This document shows, piece after piece, positions 1-6,269 of a DNA stretch of 16,440 nucleotides. The DNA is from Candidatus Parcubacteria bacterium (GTDB taxonomy: Bacteria > Patescibacteriota > Patescibacteriia > Patescibacteriales > UBA12075): NCBI GenBank assembly GCA_023140595.1, contig JAGLLI010000109.1, forward strand, positions 1 through 16,440, read 5' to 3'. The position numbers and the translations under genes were made by a program. A model generated the notes under the pieces. The model saw nothing but the letters and a program-made list of their open reading frames with translations, did no database searches and was not told the DNA's origin. Every line of letters begins with the position of its first letter. Position 1 is the stretch's first letter.

Positions 1-107
1 AAAAAAACGCAATCAAAATCTACCGATCAATATTTAAAAAAAGCCCCATTGACGCCGTAGAATGGGATCTTGTCCGAGCGATTGCTTACTCCGGGGCAGT
101 GCGATGA
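1..107 (+). CDS. C-terminal end of a flanking protein (5' part outside window)
   Basis: An open plus-strand frame enters at the left edge (first whole codon at 3) and stops at TGA 105-107. It reads about 34 residues ending in SPIDAVEWDLVRAIAYSGAV plus a final Arg. The stretch is richer in G and C than the defence genes and looks like the amphipathic C-terminal helix of a structured protein rather than chance translation of AT-rich spacer. It is the only plausible plus-strand gene here, so it may mark the chromosomal flank of the island. I do not recognise the family with certainty; the Trp-Asp pattern recalls C-terminal regions of uncharacterised Patescibacteria proteins, which is an impression only. 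The fragment is short, so the gene call is tentative. Confidence 0.4.
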   Translation, partial: KNAIKIYRSIFKKSPIDAVEWDLVRAIAYSGAVR

Positions 108-148
108 TGAGATAGATTGTATTCAACAATACAATCATATTCATCATC
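103..148. repeat. 46-nt imperfect palindrome (stem-loop)
   Basis: Two 21-nt arms pair around a CAAC loop. The outer 8 bp (gatgatga 103-110 with tcatcatc 141-148) and the inner 9 bp (gattgtatt 115-123 with aatacaatc 128-136) match perfectly, with a 4-nt mismatched bulge between them. It overlaps the stop codon of the plus-strand frame ending at 107. No T-run follows on either strand, so it is not a standard rho-independent terminator. It could be a REP-like element, an RNA-stability hairpin or a protein-binding site. Confidence 0.6.
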
Positions 149-208
149 CTGATATTTCCAGTAAACCCCGTAGAAAGGTATCACTTGTCGGCGGCATAAA
201 CTACCGAA

Positions 209-288
209 TTTTTTGTCATCTCCGACACTCCTAGCCTCGCAGAAAAGTTATATTAAATGATCGGAAATCTCGTAAAAAGCTCTAAAAT
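209..288. repeat. Dispersed intergenic repeat, copy 1
   Basis: The copy begins with a T-run followed by gtcatctccgacactcctag and ends near tcggaaatctcgtaaaaagc. It is nearly identical to copies at 2261-2340 and 3575-3642, all in the same orientation. The end segments form a short imperfect inverted repeat (atctccga against tcggaaat, 7 of 8 pairs). Matching to copy 2 resumes at 316-332 after a 33-bp extra segment (289-321) flanked by taaaat repeats, and ends 10 bp short of the HEPN stop codon. It lies just 3' of the HEPN cassette. Confidence 0.85.
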
Positions 289-342
289 GTTAATTACTTT
301 ATATCAATGAGGGTGTAAAATATAATTCAAAAATAAATATTA

Positions 343-714
343 TTATTCTTTTTTGTTTATATCATTGATAACATTAACAGCAAACATTAGTGATGTAGCA
401 ACAAATCTTTGATTAACTTGCTTATTATTTTTATAATCGCTTGTATGCCTATTTTTTTTCAATCTATCCAAATGACTGCCCGCCCAATGTCTATCATTGT
501 TATTTAAATAATCTATTATTTCAGCATGTCGGTCGCCTTTGCGTTCAGGGCTTTCTATAAAACCATTATTTTTTACAAATTCTTTCACATTATGATAAAC
601 ACAATAGTACGCTCTGCTAATAGCAGACCTGTAGTAAGCTTCGCTAAGTGGATCAGAGCTATCAATGTCTTTCCAGTTTTGTGAAAGTTTTAAATAATCG
701 CTCCAATTAAACAT
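343..714 (-). CDS. HEPN domain protein, candidate toxin or RNase
   Basis: A 123-residue all-alpha protein with HEPN features: AYYRSAISRAYYCVYHNV at about 26-43, RHAEIIDYL at 62-70, and LDRLKKNRHTSDY at 82-94. HEPN proteins are commonly RNases or toxins in defence and toxin-antitoxin loci; an R-x5-H spacing (R84, H90) would suit the Rx4-6H catalytic pattern, but this subgroup can also be non-catalytic. ATG at 714 is preferred over the in-frame TTG at 729, because the ATG lies one base after the TAA of the upstream gene (716-718), whereas the TTG would force a 14-bp overlap. It is the last gene of a three-gene unit and is followed by repeat copy 1. The usual MNT nucleotidyltransferase partner is absent, so any antitoxin must be one of the two upstream proteins or lie elsewhere. 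Confidence 0.75.
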   Translation of the reverse strand: MFNWSDYLKLSQNWKDIDSSDPLSEAYYRSAISRAYYCVYHNVKEFVKNNGFIESPERKGDRHAEIIDYLNNNDRHWAGSHLDRLKKNRHTSDYKNNKQVNQRFVATSLMFAVNVINDINKKE

Positions 715-715
715 T

Positions 716-1159
716 TTATTCAAAATCAATATTTATATTAATAAATTGTCTATATTTATATATATTATCAATAAACCAGTTGTTAACACGATTAAATTTT
801 TCAATATTTTCTTCACTGTCTTCTTTAAAAATTATGTTGACAAATACTTCTTCCGGACCTTCTTCATCTTCATCAATAAATAATTCAATAGATGTCTTTT
901 GGTTGTCTCCAAAATTACTTAAAATAACTTCCAAAATCAAAAGGATGTCATTTTTAACAATATTTTTTTCATTAAAAAAGCTAGTCAGATCTTTTTTATT
1001 TAGCACCTTACAATTTCGTCTCTCAAGAATAAAGAAAAAATAATCATTCTCATCGTCAAATAAAGCATAATGACCAAAATTAAAAATTTCCTCAATATGA
1101 ATTTCAGGAATTTGTGGCGGATTATATATTTTTGTTGGTTCAAGAGAATAAGGAAACAT
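716..1159 (-). CDS. Acidic hypothetical protein between TIGR04255-like and HEPN genes
   Basis: A 147-residue protein of unknown family. It is strongly acidic, with clusters such as FDDENDYFFF and DEDEEGPEEVF, no signal peptide, no clear membrane segment and no recognisable catalytic motif. It is probably cytoplasmic alpha/beta. Its ATG (1157-1159) directly abuts the TAA of the upstream gene (1160-1162), and its own TAA is one base before the HEPN ATG, so translation of the three genes is probably coupled. A small acidic protein in front of a HEPN protein could be a neutralising partner, but that is inference from order and charge only. Confidence 0.7.
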   Translation of the reverse strand: MFPYSLEPTKIYNPPQIPEIHIEEIFNFGHYALFDDENDYFFFILERRNCKVLNKKDLTSFFNEKNIVKNDILLILEVILSNFGDNQKTSIELFIDEDEEGPEEVFVNIIFKEDSEENIEKFNRVNNWFIDNIYKYRQFININIDFE

Positions 1160-1900
1160 TTAATTAAACAGTTTAATAGTTTTTTCCGTTAAGGTCTGTA
1201 AAAACTTTTCCTCAATAACACGGTGAGCTTCTTTCGACCATTCTAATATTTCTTTTTCAACGGTATTAGTATAACAATCCAGACTCAATATAAAATTTAA
1301 TATTTTGTCATCCGATTTGGCGGTATTAATTTGTATTTTTAATGCGCTATTATTTTTTTTATAAACGCTGCCAACAATAAATGCGTCAAGATCTGCCGCT
1401 TTATCAATTAAAGTAGGACGAAAATTAAAATATTCTTCAAGTTTAAAATCATTTTTTGGAATTTCAATCTTATTTATATATTTTAATTCCAGACGGGCAA
1501 TATCCTTATTGCTGATTTTAAATCCGATGGCCCTATTAACGATATCTACGTACTTTTGGTACGCGTATTTAATTAAAGAGCTATAATTATTCCATGAAGT
1601 ATAATCTTTTTGATGATGAAACGATATTCCGTTCCTTTTTATCAGGATAAAAATATTTTTATCTGAATTTAAAAATTGAGGTATCTCATTTTGTGAAAAA
1701 TTTTGAATATGCTCTTTTCTTTTTGTATTGAATTGAAATTCCACTATTCCTTCTTGCACGCTATTTTTATTAGGAAATTTATATTTAATTTCTTCAAAAA
1801 AAAGTCCGGGGATAGTAGGATCCCATTTAAAATCTTTTTTAAAAATAATTTCAAAAACCACTTCCCGAATCGGAGATTTTGAAAAACATATTTCAGACAT
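1160..1900 (-). CDS. TIGR04255-like protein of unknown function
   Basis: 246 residues beginning MSEICFSKSPIREVVFEIIF, which matches the pattern I know for the start of TIGR04255 proteins (Met, a few residues, then SPI-x-E and a beta strand). The middle has IARLELKYINKIEIP and FRPTLIDKAADLDAFIVGSV; no catalytic motif is evident. An in-frame GTG at 1930 would add ten residues, but it lies between the predicted -10 box (1934-1939) and the expected transcription start near 1927, so the ATG at 1898-1900 is chosen. It is the first gene of the trio ending with the HEPN protein. The family is reported widely in bacterial genomes without an assigned biochemical role, and I cannot assign one. Confidence 0.7.
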   Translation of the reverse strand: MSEICFSKSPIREVVFEIIFKKDFKWDPTIPGLFFEEIKYKFPNKNSVQEGIVEFQFNTKRKEHIQNFSQNEIPQFLNSDKNIFILIKRNGISFHHQKDYTSWNNYSSLIKYAYQKYVDIVNRAIGFKISNKDIARLELKYINKIEIPKNDFKLEEYFNFRPTLIDKAADLDAFIVGSVYKKNNSALKIQINTAKSDDKILNFILSLDCYTNTVEKEILEWSKEAHRVIEEKFLQTLTEKTIKLFN

Positions 1901-1933
1901 ATTGTAAATTTTAAAATAATTTAATATCACTCT

Positions 1934-1962
1934 ATATTAAACAAAAAACCCAAAAAAGTCAA
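1934..1962 (-). promoter_or_regulatory. Promoter for the TIGR04255/acidic/HEPN unit
   Basis: On the minus strand, TTGACT (1957-1962), a 17-bp spacer and TAATAT (1934-1939). The expected start of transcription is near 1927, giving a leader of roughly 27 nt before the ATG at 1900. No Shine-Dalgarno sequence is visible. Confidence 0.6.
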
Positions 1963-2246
1963 TGAAATACACAATAGGGCTGATTGCGTAATAATTTAAC
2001 CGCAGCTAGAACAAATTTCTTATATTTTTTTTCTCGCGTGGGGATAAACTATATTATTTATATAAATTATAACATATTTTTACATAAAAAAACAAATTCC
2101 GAATTCAATGCAAATATTCAACAAAATTTTACCCGTTTTTTAACCGCTTCCTCTGATTATTCAAAGGCGGCGATTCAATATAATTTTTGCAATATTTTTG
2201 CAAAAGCAAAGTTTCAATCTTTTTATAATTACCGCACGCGACGCAG
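1963..2246. other. AT-rich spacer without a convincing gene
   Basis: This is most of the gene-free stretch between the TIGR04255-like gene and the gene ending at 2361. A plus-strand frame (TTG at 1984) stays open for about 109 codons, but it runs straight through repeat copy 2 and has low-complexity composition, so I do not call it a gene. A second minus-strand promoter-like pair, TTGTTT (2090-2095) and TATAAT (2066-2071) with an 18-bp spacer, could add transcription toward the TIGR04255-like gene or give a short RNA. A near-tandem pair of tttttgcaata units lies around 2196-2214. Confidence 0.4.
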
Positions 2247-2352
2247 TTTTCACTCCCCCTTTTTTTTGTCATCTCCGACACTCCTAGCCTCGCAGAGAAG
2301 TTATATTAAATGATCGGAAATCTCGTAAAAAGCTCTAAAATATAATTCAAAA
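2247..2352. repeat. Dispersed intergenic repeat, copy 2
   Basis: The T-run and gtcatctccgacactcctag core continue through tcggaaatctcgtaaaaagc to about 2340. The left flank ttttcactcccc (from 2247) resembles that of copy 3 (tttccactcccc); the right flank tataattcaaaa (2341-2352) is shared with copy 1 at 321-332. It sits between the Panacea pair and the TIGR04255/HEPN unit, ending 8 bp before the stop codon of the gene at 2361, in the same orientation as the other copies. Confidence 0.85.
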
Positions 2353-2360
2353 CCATAAAA

Positions 2361-2864
2361 CTATTGACAAGTTCTGTAAAAATTATAAATATTATTTATT
2401 TCAAATTTCGATACCTCGTCTGAATATCTAATTGAAATTACCGAGCTTTTTCTATTGCAATCATTTAATTTTCCACAATGTTTGTAGGCTTTATTTTTTA
2501 TTTTATAATTAAAATCAAAATAATTATCTTTCTCAATTCTTTTTAAACATAAAAAAGTTTCTTTTCTCAAAAATTTATATTTTTTATAATTTAAAAATGT
2601 AGTTAAATCAACATCTAAATATAAATTTGGATTTTTTTTATATTTTAAATGCCTATGAAGAAGTTTTTTATTGGAAGAACAATTAAAACAAAATTCGTTT
2701 TTAAATGTTCCAAAATTAGGAAACACTTTATAAATACCGGAATTCAAAGTTTGGAAATAAACTACACCATTATCTTGATTCGCATATAATAAAACAACCC
2801 AGTGTTTTTCTATACCTGGGTTTTTGTGGTTATAAATATAAAATACATTGCCATATTTTAGCAT
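2361..2864 (-). CDS. Cys-rich partner of the Panacea protein, candidate toxin
   Basis: 167 residues, basic overall. The N-terminus (GNVFYIYNHKNPGIEKHWVV) is a beta-rich segment of the kind seen at the start of PemK/MazF-like SH3-barrel proteins, but I cannot confirm the fold. Four cysteines fall in two pairs (C59-x2-C62 and C130-x5-C136) and may bind zinc. The gene starts 5 nt after the Panacea-domain gene ends, the usual tight pairing of Panacea antitoxins with diverse toxins, so it is the candidate toxin. There is no obvious nuclease, Fic or alarmone-synthetase signature. It ends 8 bp before repeat copy 2 with no hairpin terminator. Confidence 0.65.
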   Translation of the reverse strand: MLKYGNVFYIYNHKNPGIEKHWVVLLYANQDNGVVYFQTLNSGIYKVFPNFGTFKNEFCFNCSSNKKLLHRHLKYKKNPNLYLDVDLTTFLNYKKYKFLRKETFLCLKRIEKDNYFDFNYKIKNKAYKHCGKLNDCNRKSSVISIRYSDEVSKFEINNIYNFYRTCQ

Positions 2865-2869
2865 ACGCG

Positions 2870-3460
2870 CTATCTTCCGAAATATTCAGCCTGACTAATT
2901 TCAGGATTTAACGGATAAGTTCTGCTTGGCAAAATCTCATCTCTTTTTAAGTAAAAAGCTAGCTTATAATCTATAATATTATTTGATGGTGTCTGTAAAT
3001 AAGGAATTTCTTGATGGGTTTTAGCAACCAAGTCAGCGGTACTTGTATCTTTAAAAGCTGTAATAATATCATCAAGCAATCCTTTTTCATATTTAGATAA
3101 ATAATCAACGCCAATATCTTCACCATCCTTTAATATTATCCATTTGTCTTCCCCTTCTTTTTCAAGTTTTAAAATATTTAAAAAGATACTTTTTAATTCG
3201 CCTTCTTCCTTGTTTGTAAGTTCCTGCTCAATATTTTTATTTTCTTCTCGGAGCATAGTTAATTGATCTTTAATAACCGTTGGAACTGGTCCGTATGGTA
3301 AATGATAATATGTATCATTGGTAACTGGTTTACCTCTTTCCAGTACTGACAAGAAATCAAAATAATATAAAAGTTTTAAAAATTTTGTGAAATATAAACT
3401 GGGAATATTTTTTGCAAAATATTGTGATGATTGTTTTATTTTCTCTAGCTCTAAAAACAT
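2870..3460 (-). CDS. Panacea (SocA/DUF4065-like) domain protein, candidate antitoxin
   Basis: 196 residues. The hallmark Panacea block is at about 23-60: YFTKFLKLLYYFDFLSVLER, then a GKPVTNDTYYHLPYGPVP segment. Panacea domains (also called DUF4065 or SocA-like) are established as antitoxin domains of bicistronic toxin-antitoxin systems, able to neutralise structurally unrelated toxins, and also occur in SocA, a ClpXP adaptor. The charged C-terminal region (about 66-125) is more divergent and may hold the partner-specific surface. It is first in a two-gene cassette with the gene at 2361-2864 and has its own promoter. The antitoxin role is inferred from family and gene order. Confidence 0.8.
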   Translation of the reverse strand: MFLELEKIKQSSQYFAKNIPSLYFTKFLKLLYYFDFLSVLERGKPVTNDTYYHLPYGPVPTVIKDQLTMLREENKNIEQELTNKEEGELKSIFLNILKLEKEGEDKWIILKDGEDIGVDYLSKYEKGLLDDIITAFKDTSTADLVAKTHQEIPYLQTPSNNIIDYKLAFYLKRDEILPSRTYPLNPEISQAEYFGR

Positions 3461-3485
3461 AATGTATTAAATTTAAATATTTTAT

Positions 3486-3514
3486 ATCTTATACACATTT
3501 TACCATAAAATCAA
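3486..3514 (-). promoter_or_regulatory. Possible promoter of the Panacea pair
   Basis: On the minus strand, TTGATT (3509-3514), a 17-bp spacer and TAAGAT (3486-3491), about 26 bp upstream of the ATG at 3460. Both boxes are imperfect and the region is so AT-rich that other -10-like sequences exist; position and spacing support it, sequence only moderately. Confidence 0.4.
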
Positions 3515-3560
3515 GATAAAATATAGTGCGATAGATTGTATATAAAACATTTTATTGTAA

Positions 3561-3642
3561 TTTCCACTCCCCTTTTTTGTCATCTCCGACACTCCCGACC
3601 TCGCAGAGAAGTTATATTAAATGATCGGAGATCTCGTAAAAA
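3561..3642. repeat. Dispersed intergenic repeat, copy 3
   Basis: Same orientation and core as copies 1 and 2, with a few changes: cccgacc in place of cctagcc, and tcggagat in place of tcggaaat. The second change makes the terminal inverted repeat perfect over 8 bp (atctccga 3582-3589 with tcggagat 3625-3632). The match ends at 3642, earlier than in the other two copies. It lies between the terminator of the ImmA/PIN operon and the promoter of the Panacea pair. Confidence 0.85.
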
Positions 3643-3674
3643 TCAACGAACATAAAAGAATGCTAAACTATGTA

Positions 3675-3704
3675 AAGAAAAATAAAAACCGCCATAGGCG
3701 GTTT
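3675..3704 (-). terminator. Rho-independent terminator after the PIN gene
   Basis: On the minus strand an 8-bp perfect stem (aaaccgcc/ggcggttt, 3686-3693 with 3697-3704) with a 3-nt loop is followed by a T-rich tail (ttttatttttcttt). It begins 17 nt after the PIN stop codon, closing the operon that starts at 9194. Confidence 0.88.
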
Positions 3705-3721
3705 AATTTTATATATTTATT

Positions 3722-4333
3722 TTAATTGAGATTAAAATTCAATTCGTCCTTATAATAATTAAATAAAGAATTGGGCAAATCAATAAACTCAATTTTTTCT
3801 TTAATGCATATTGTTGGTAACTTTTCAATAAGTTTGTTATCATTGCGAAAACTCTCATATGTAACTAAAATAGAATCACTATGTGTCCTGCAATAAGCCA
3901 CTAAATACAAATCCGCATGCCTATCTAAATAACGCTCTAAAACACGATCTATCAAATTATAGTCTATTTGACCTGATCCATCTCTATAATATCTTTCATT
4001 CTCAGGTTTGTAATTATTATCTCTAATAGACTGTACGTCATTTATCAAATTTACTGTTTTAACAACGAAAGGCTTAATGTATTTTCTAAGGTCTTTTATT
4101 TCTTTCCTATTTTTTATAACTGTAAATTCTTGAAAAACTTTGTCAATAATTATTATTTCTTTTGATTTAATTTTATAGAGAAAAAAATTTCTTAATTTCT
4201 CATAAACTTCATTATCATAATCTCTGTCAAAAAAATAATAATTAAAAAAATTTACCAAACTATTATTATCTATTACTATTATTTTTGGCTCTTTCTTGTT
4301 GTTCTTACCTATAATTTTTATTTCTTCTTTCAT
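3722..4333 (-). CDS. DUF4411-like PIN-domain protein, candidate toxin nuclease
   Basis: 203 residues with the layout of PIN-like DUF4411 proteins: a first strand with an acidic residue (IIVIDNNSLVNFF, D22), a second acidic position (VFQEF, E69), HADLYLVAY with D141, a strand ending in VTYE (158-160), and the family-like finish KLPTICIKEKIEFIDL. PIN domains are Mg2+-dependent RNases when toxic; the acidic positions are kept, so activity is plausible. It starts 3 nt after the ImmA/IrrE-type gene. ImmA/HTH plus DUF4411 is a recurring toxin-antitoxin-like pair. Last gene of the unit, followed by the terminator at 3675-3704. Confidence 0.75.
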   Translation of the reverse strand: MKEEIKIIGKNNKKEPKIIVIDNNSLVNFFNYYFFDRDYDNEVYEKLRNFFLYKIKSKEIIIIDKVFQEFTVIKNRKEIKDLRKYIKPFVVKTVNLINDVQSIRDNNYKPENERYYRDGSGQIDYNLIDRVLERYLDRHADLYLVAYCRTHSDSILVTYESFRNDNKLIEKLPTICIKEKIEFIDLPNSLFNYYKDELNFNLN

Positions 4334-4336
4334 TTT

Positions 4337-5578
4337 TTAATAAATTACATCCTGAATGTTTTTTTCCGGCTTTATTTTTAAATATTCCCTAAGGCTATTT
4401 TCATTGATATTCCCTTCAAAATAATTAATTTTAACCAATTCTTTAAATAAATAAGACTCAATTGGTTTAAAAACGGGAAAAGCGGGATTTTTACCCATGG
4501 CTATTCTTTTTTCATTCTCTATTTTAAATTTATTTCTTTTGTCCTCTCTGGCTTTCTTCATTGCCTTGCTTATTTCATACATTATTTTATCATAATCTCT
4601 CCTCATAATTTTTTTATCTATCAAAAGCCTGGTATAAAAAGCGGAATAGCTCAAAAAAGTATCGTTATATAAATCATTGATTTTTTTTCTGTGGAAATCA
4701 TTTTTTCTTGATGCTTGACTGAGTTTTTCAAAATCACTCTTTTTATTATTTAATAAAAAGAAAAATGAAAAAGTATTGCACCATTGTTCAATTTTATTTT
4801 TTTTGTGATTTATTCTTTCTTCTGTCAGGTCATCAATCTCTTCTTGCTCTAATATGTAGTGCGCGAATTCATGTAATAAAGTAAAAATTTCCCTTCTTAC
4901 GTATCCTTGCTTTTTGATTACTATGGTATTTGGACATATAAAAAATCCATTGAAATTAACCCTTTCTTTTTTACGAGGCATTTCTATATGTTCAAATACA
5001 AAAATATCCAATTGTTCTAAAATTCTAATTAAATTTTTTAAATAACTTCTATCATCGCTTAATTTTGTTTTATTTATAATATTTTTTTTAATTAGATCAT
5101 TTTCTATTGAAGATACTATTTCATAAACTTCGCTTGCCGCAACGATTGAATCGTCCGATGTCTTATACTTTTTTATTTTTTTTATTGGAAGAAAATTAAT
5201 ATAGTTGCCTAAATTTTGTATATCCGCGCTTAACTCTTCATATTTATGCACCACTTTTATTGATTCAAATTTTATTTCGGAATTAAATGTGTCTTTTCTA
5301 AAAAAAATACTGCTTTTTTTAACATCGGCTATATTTCTGGTTGTTACATACCAAGTAATGCCTTTTTCAAAAATTTTATCAATTCTTTTTAACAACATCT
5401 CGCCAACCAATTCTTCCTGATTAAGTATCCTGTTTAATTTTTTCAAACTAACGATATTTCTTTTTATTTTTTGATTTAACAAACTCAAAAAATCCTTCTT
5501 TGATAATTTATACAAATCTAAAAGATAATTTAATCTCGAAGGATTTATTTTAAATTCTATTTTATTTGATGAAGACAT
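4337..5578 (-). CDS. ImmA/IrrE-family metallopeptidase, candidate antitoxin/regulator
   Basis: 413 residues. A zinc-protease motif HEFAH is at 236-240, within LLHEFAHYILEQEE, with a likely third ligand at E264 in the following EQWCNTFSFFFL helix, as in the ImmA/IrrE (COG2856) family. The N-terminal 70 residues are helical and could be a degenerate HTH (INPSRLNYLLDLYKLSKKDF onward). Family members cleave repressors (ImmA with ImmR, IrrE/PprI with DdrO) or act as antitoxins beside DUF4411-type PIN proteins. Here the PIN gene follows after 3 nt, favouring a toxin-antitoxin role. The gap to the upstream nuclease-like gene is 29 nt without a promoter I can see, so the pair is probably co-transcribed with the methylase. 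Confidence 0.8.
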   Translation of the reverse strand: MSSSNKIEFKINPSRLNYLLDLYKLSKKDFLSLLNQKIKRNIVSLKKLNRILNQEELVGEMLLKRIDKIFEKGITWYVTTRNIADVKKSSIFFRKDTFNSEIKFESIKVVHKYEELSADIQNLGNYINFLPIKKIKKYKTSDDSIVAASEVYEIVSSIENDLIKKNIINKTKLSDDRSYLKNLIRILEQLDIFVFEHIEMPRKKERVNFNGFFICPNTIVIKKQGYVRREIFTLLHEFAHYILEQEEIDDLTEERINHKKNKIEQWCNTFSFFFLLNNKKSDFEKLSQASRKNDFHRKKINDLYNDTFLSYSAFYTRLLIDKKIMRRDYDKIMYEISKAMKKAREDKRNKFKIENEKRIAMGKNPAFPVFKPIESYLFKELVKINYFEGNINENSLREYLKIKPEKNIQDVIY

Positions 5579-5607
5579 TTAAAAAAAATTTTTACTTAAA
5601 ATGGTAT

Positions 5608-6264
5608 CTATTCTTTGGAACTAAAATCAAAAAATAAGTGATATAAATTTATTTTCGGCATCTTGCCAATTCTCTTATGCTGAGAAAAATAACTATACTT
5701 AAATTTTTTATCTATTTCATGTTTAGCTAAATTTTTAGTTGTTTTGATTGCTTTATGATTATTTAAAATATTTTTTATATCAGCCACTAAATCATCCATA
5801 TTTCTATCTTTTTTAAAACCTTGAACAAATCCCACCATTCCGGCTAGCGGCATATTTTTAGAATATTTCCCATCAATAAACCTAGATAAACCATTGTTTA
5901 CATATTCTTTATTTTTCGTTGAATAGCCGTTTAATCTTTTACACTCAAAGGCATAAAATAAATCTTCTTTTCCTATAATTTTCATAGGGTTTGAAATATG
6001 AATATCTATAAATCCGTCAATTTCATTATTTGCGCCAATCTCTTCAACTTCAGCATAAAAATTCAAATGATCTATTTGAAAGCTTGATTTGTATTTTCTT
6101 AAATATTCTTTCACTAAAACATTTCTTAAAAAAGTTTCCCATTCTGTTAAATCAAATTTTTCCTTTAAAATCATTTTTTCACAAGAAAAAACAAACAACT
6201 GCAATACCTTATAAAATTCGCCAAAATAATATGCCTCATCATTTTTAAAAATAGTTGAATCCAT
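5608..6264 (-). CDS. PD-(D/E)xK nuclease-like protein next to DNA methylase
   Basis: 218 residues. EIDGFIDIHI (81-90) followed after about 14 residues by FYAFECKRLNG (103-113) gives a D...E-x-K signature (D83 or D87; E107-C-K109), typical of the PD-(D/E)xK nuclease fold. Downstream, a GLSRFIDGKYS segment at about 125-135 and a Gly-rich MVGFVQGF stretch look like conserved family features. The gene starts 5 nt after the methylase stop codon, so the two are almost certainly co-translated. As the methylase's own N-terminal nuclease-like domain seems inactive, this protein may supply the cleavage activity; that is inference. The exact family is unknown to me. Confidence 0.65.
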   Translation of the reverse strand: MDSTIFKNDEAYYFGEFYKVLQLFVFSCEKMILKEKFDLTEWETFLRNVLVKEYLRKYKSSFQIDHLNFYAEVEEIGANNEIDGFIDIHISNPMKIIGKEDLFYAFECKRLNGYSTKNKEYVNNGLSRFIDGKYSKNMPLAGMVGFVQGFKKDRNMDDLVADIKNILNNHKAIKTTKNLAKHEIDKKFKYSYFSQHKRIGKMPKINLYHLFFDFSSKE

Positions 6265-6269
6265 AAAAT

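Noticed and set aside
209..288. Repeat copies as transcription terminators or integron attC sites
   Set aside because: The minus strand has an A-run rather than a T-run after the paired end, the stem is short, and no GTTRRRY core is present at the ends.
2033..2050. ctcgcgtggggataaact resembles half of a type I-E CRISPR repeat
   Set aside because: Only one partial copy exists, with no second repeat, no regular spacing and no cas genes in the window.
1984..2313. Plus-strand frame of about 109 codons
   Set aside because: It starts with TTG, is low in complexity and reads straight through repeat copy 2, so chance translation is more likely.
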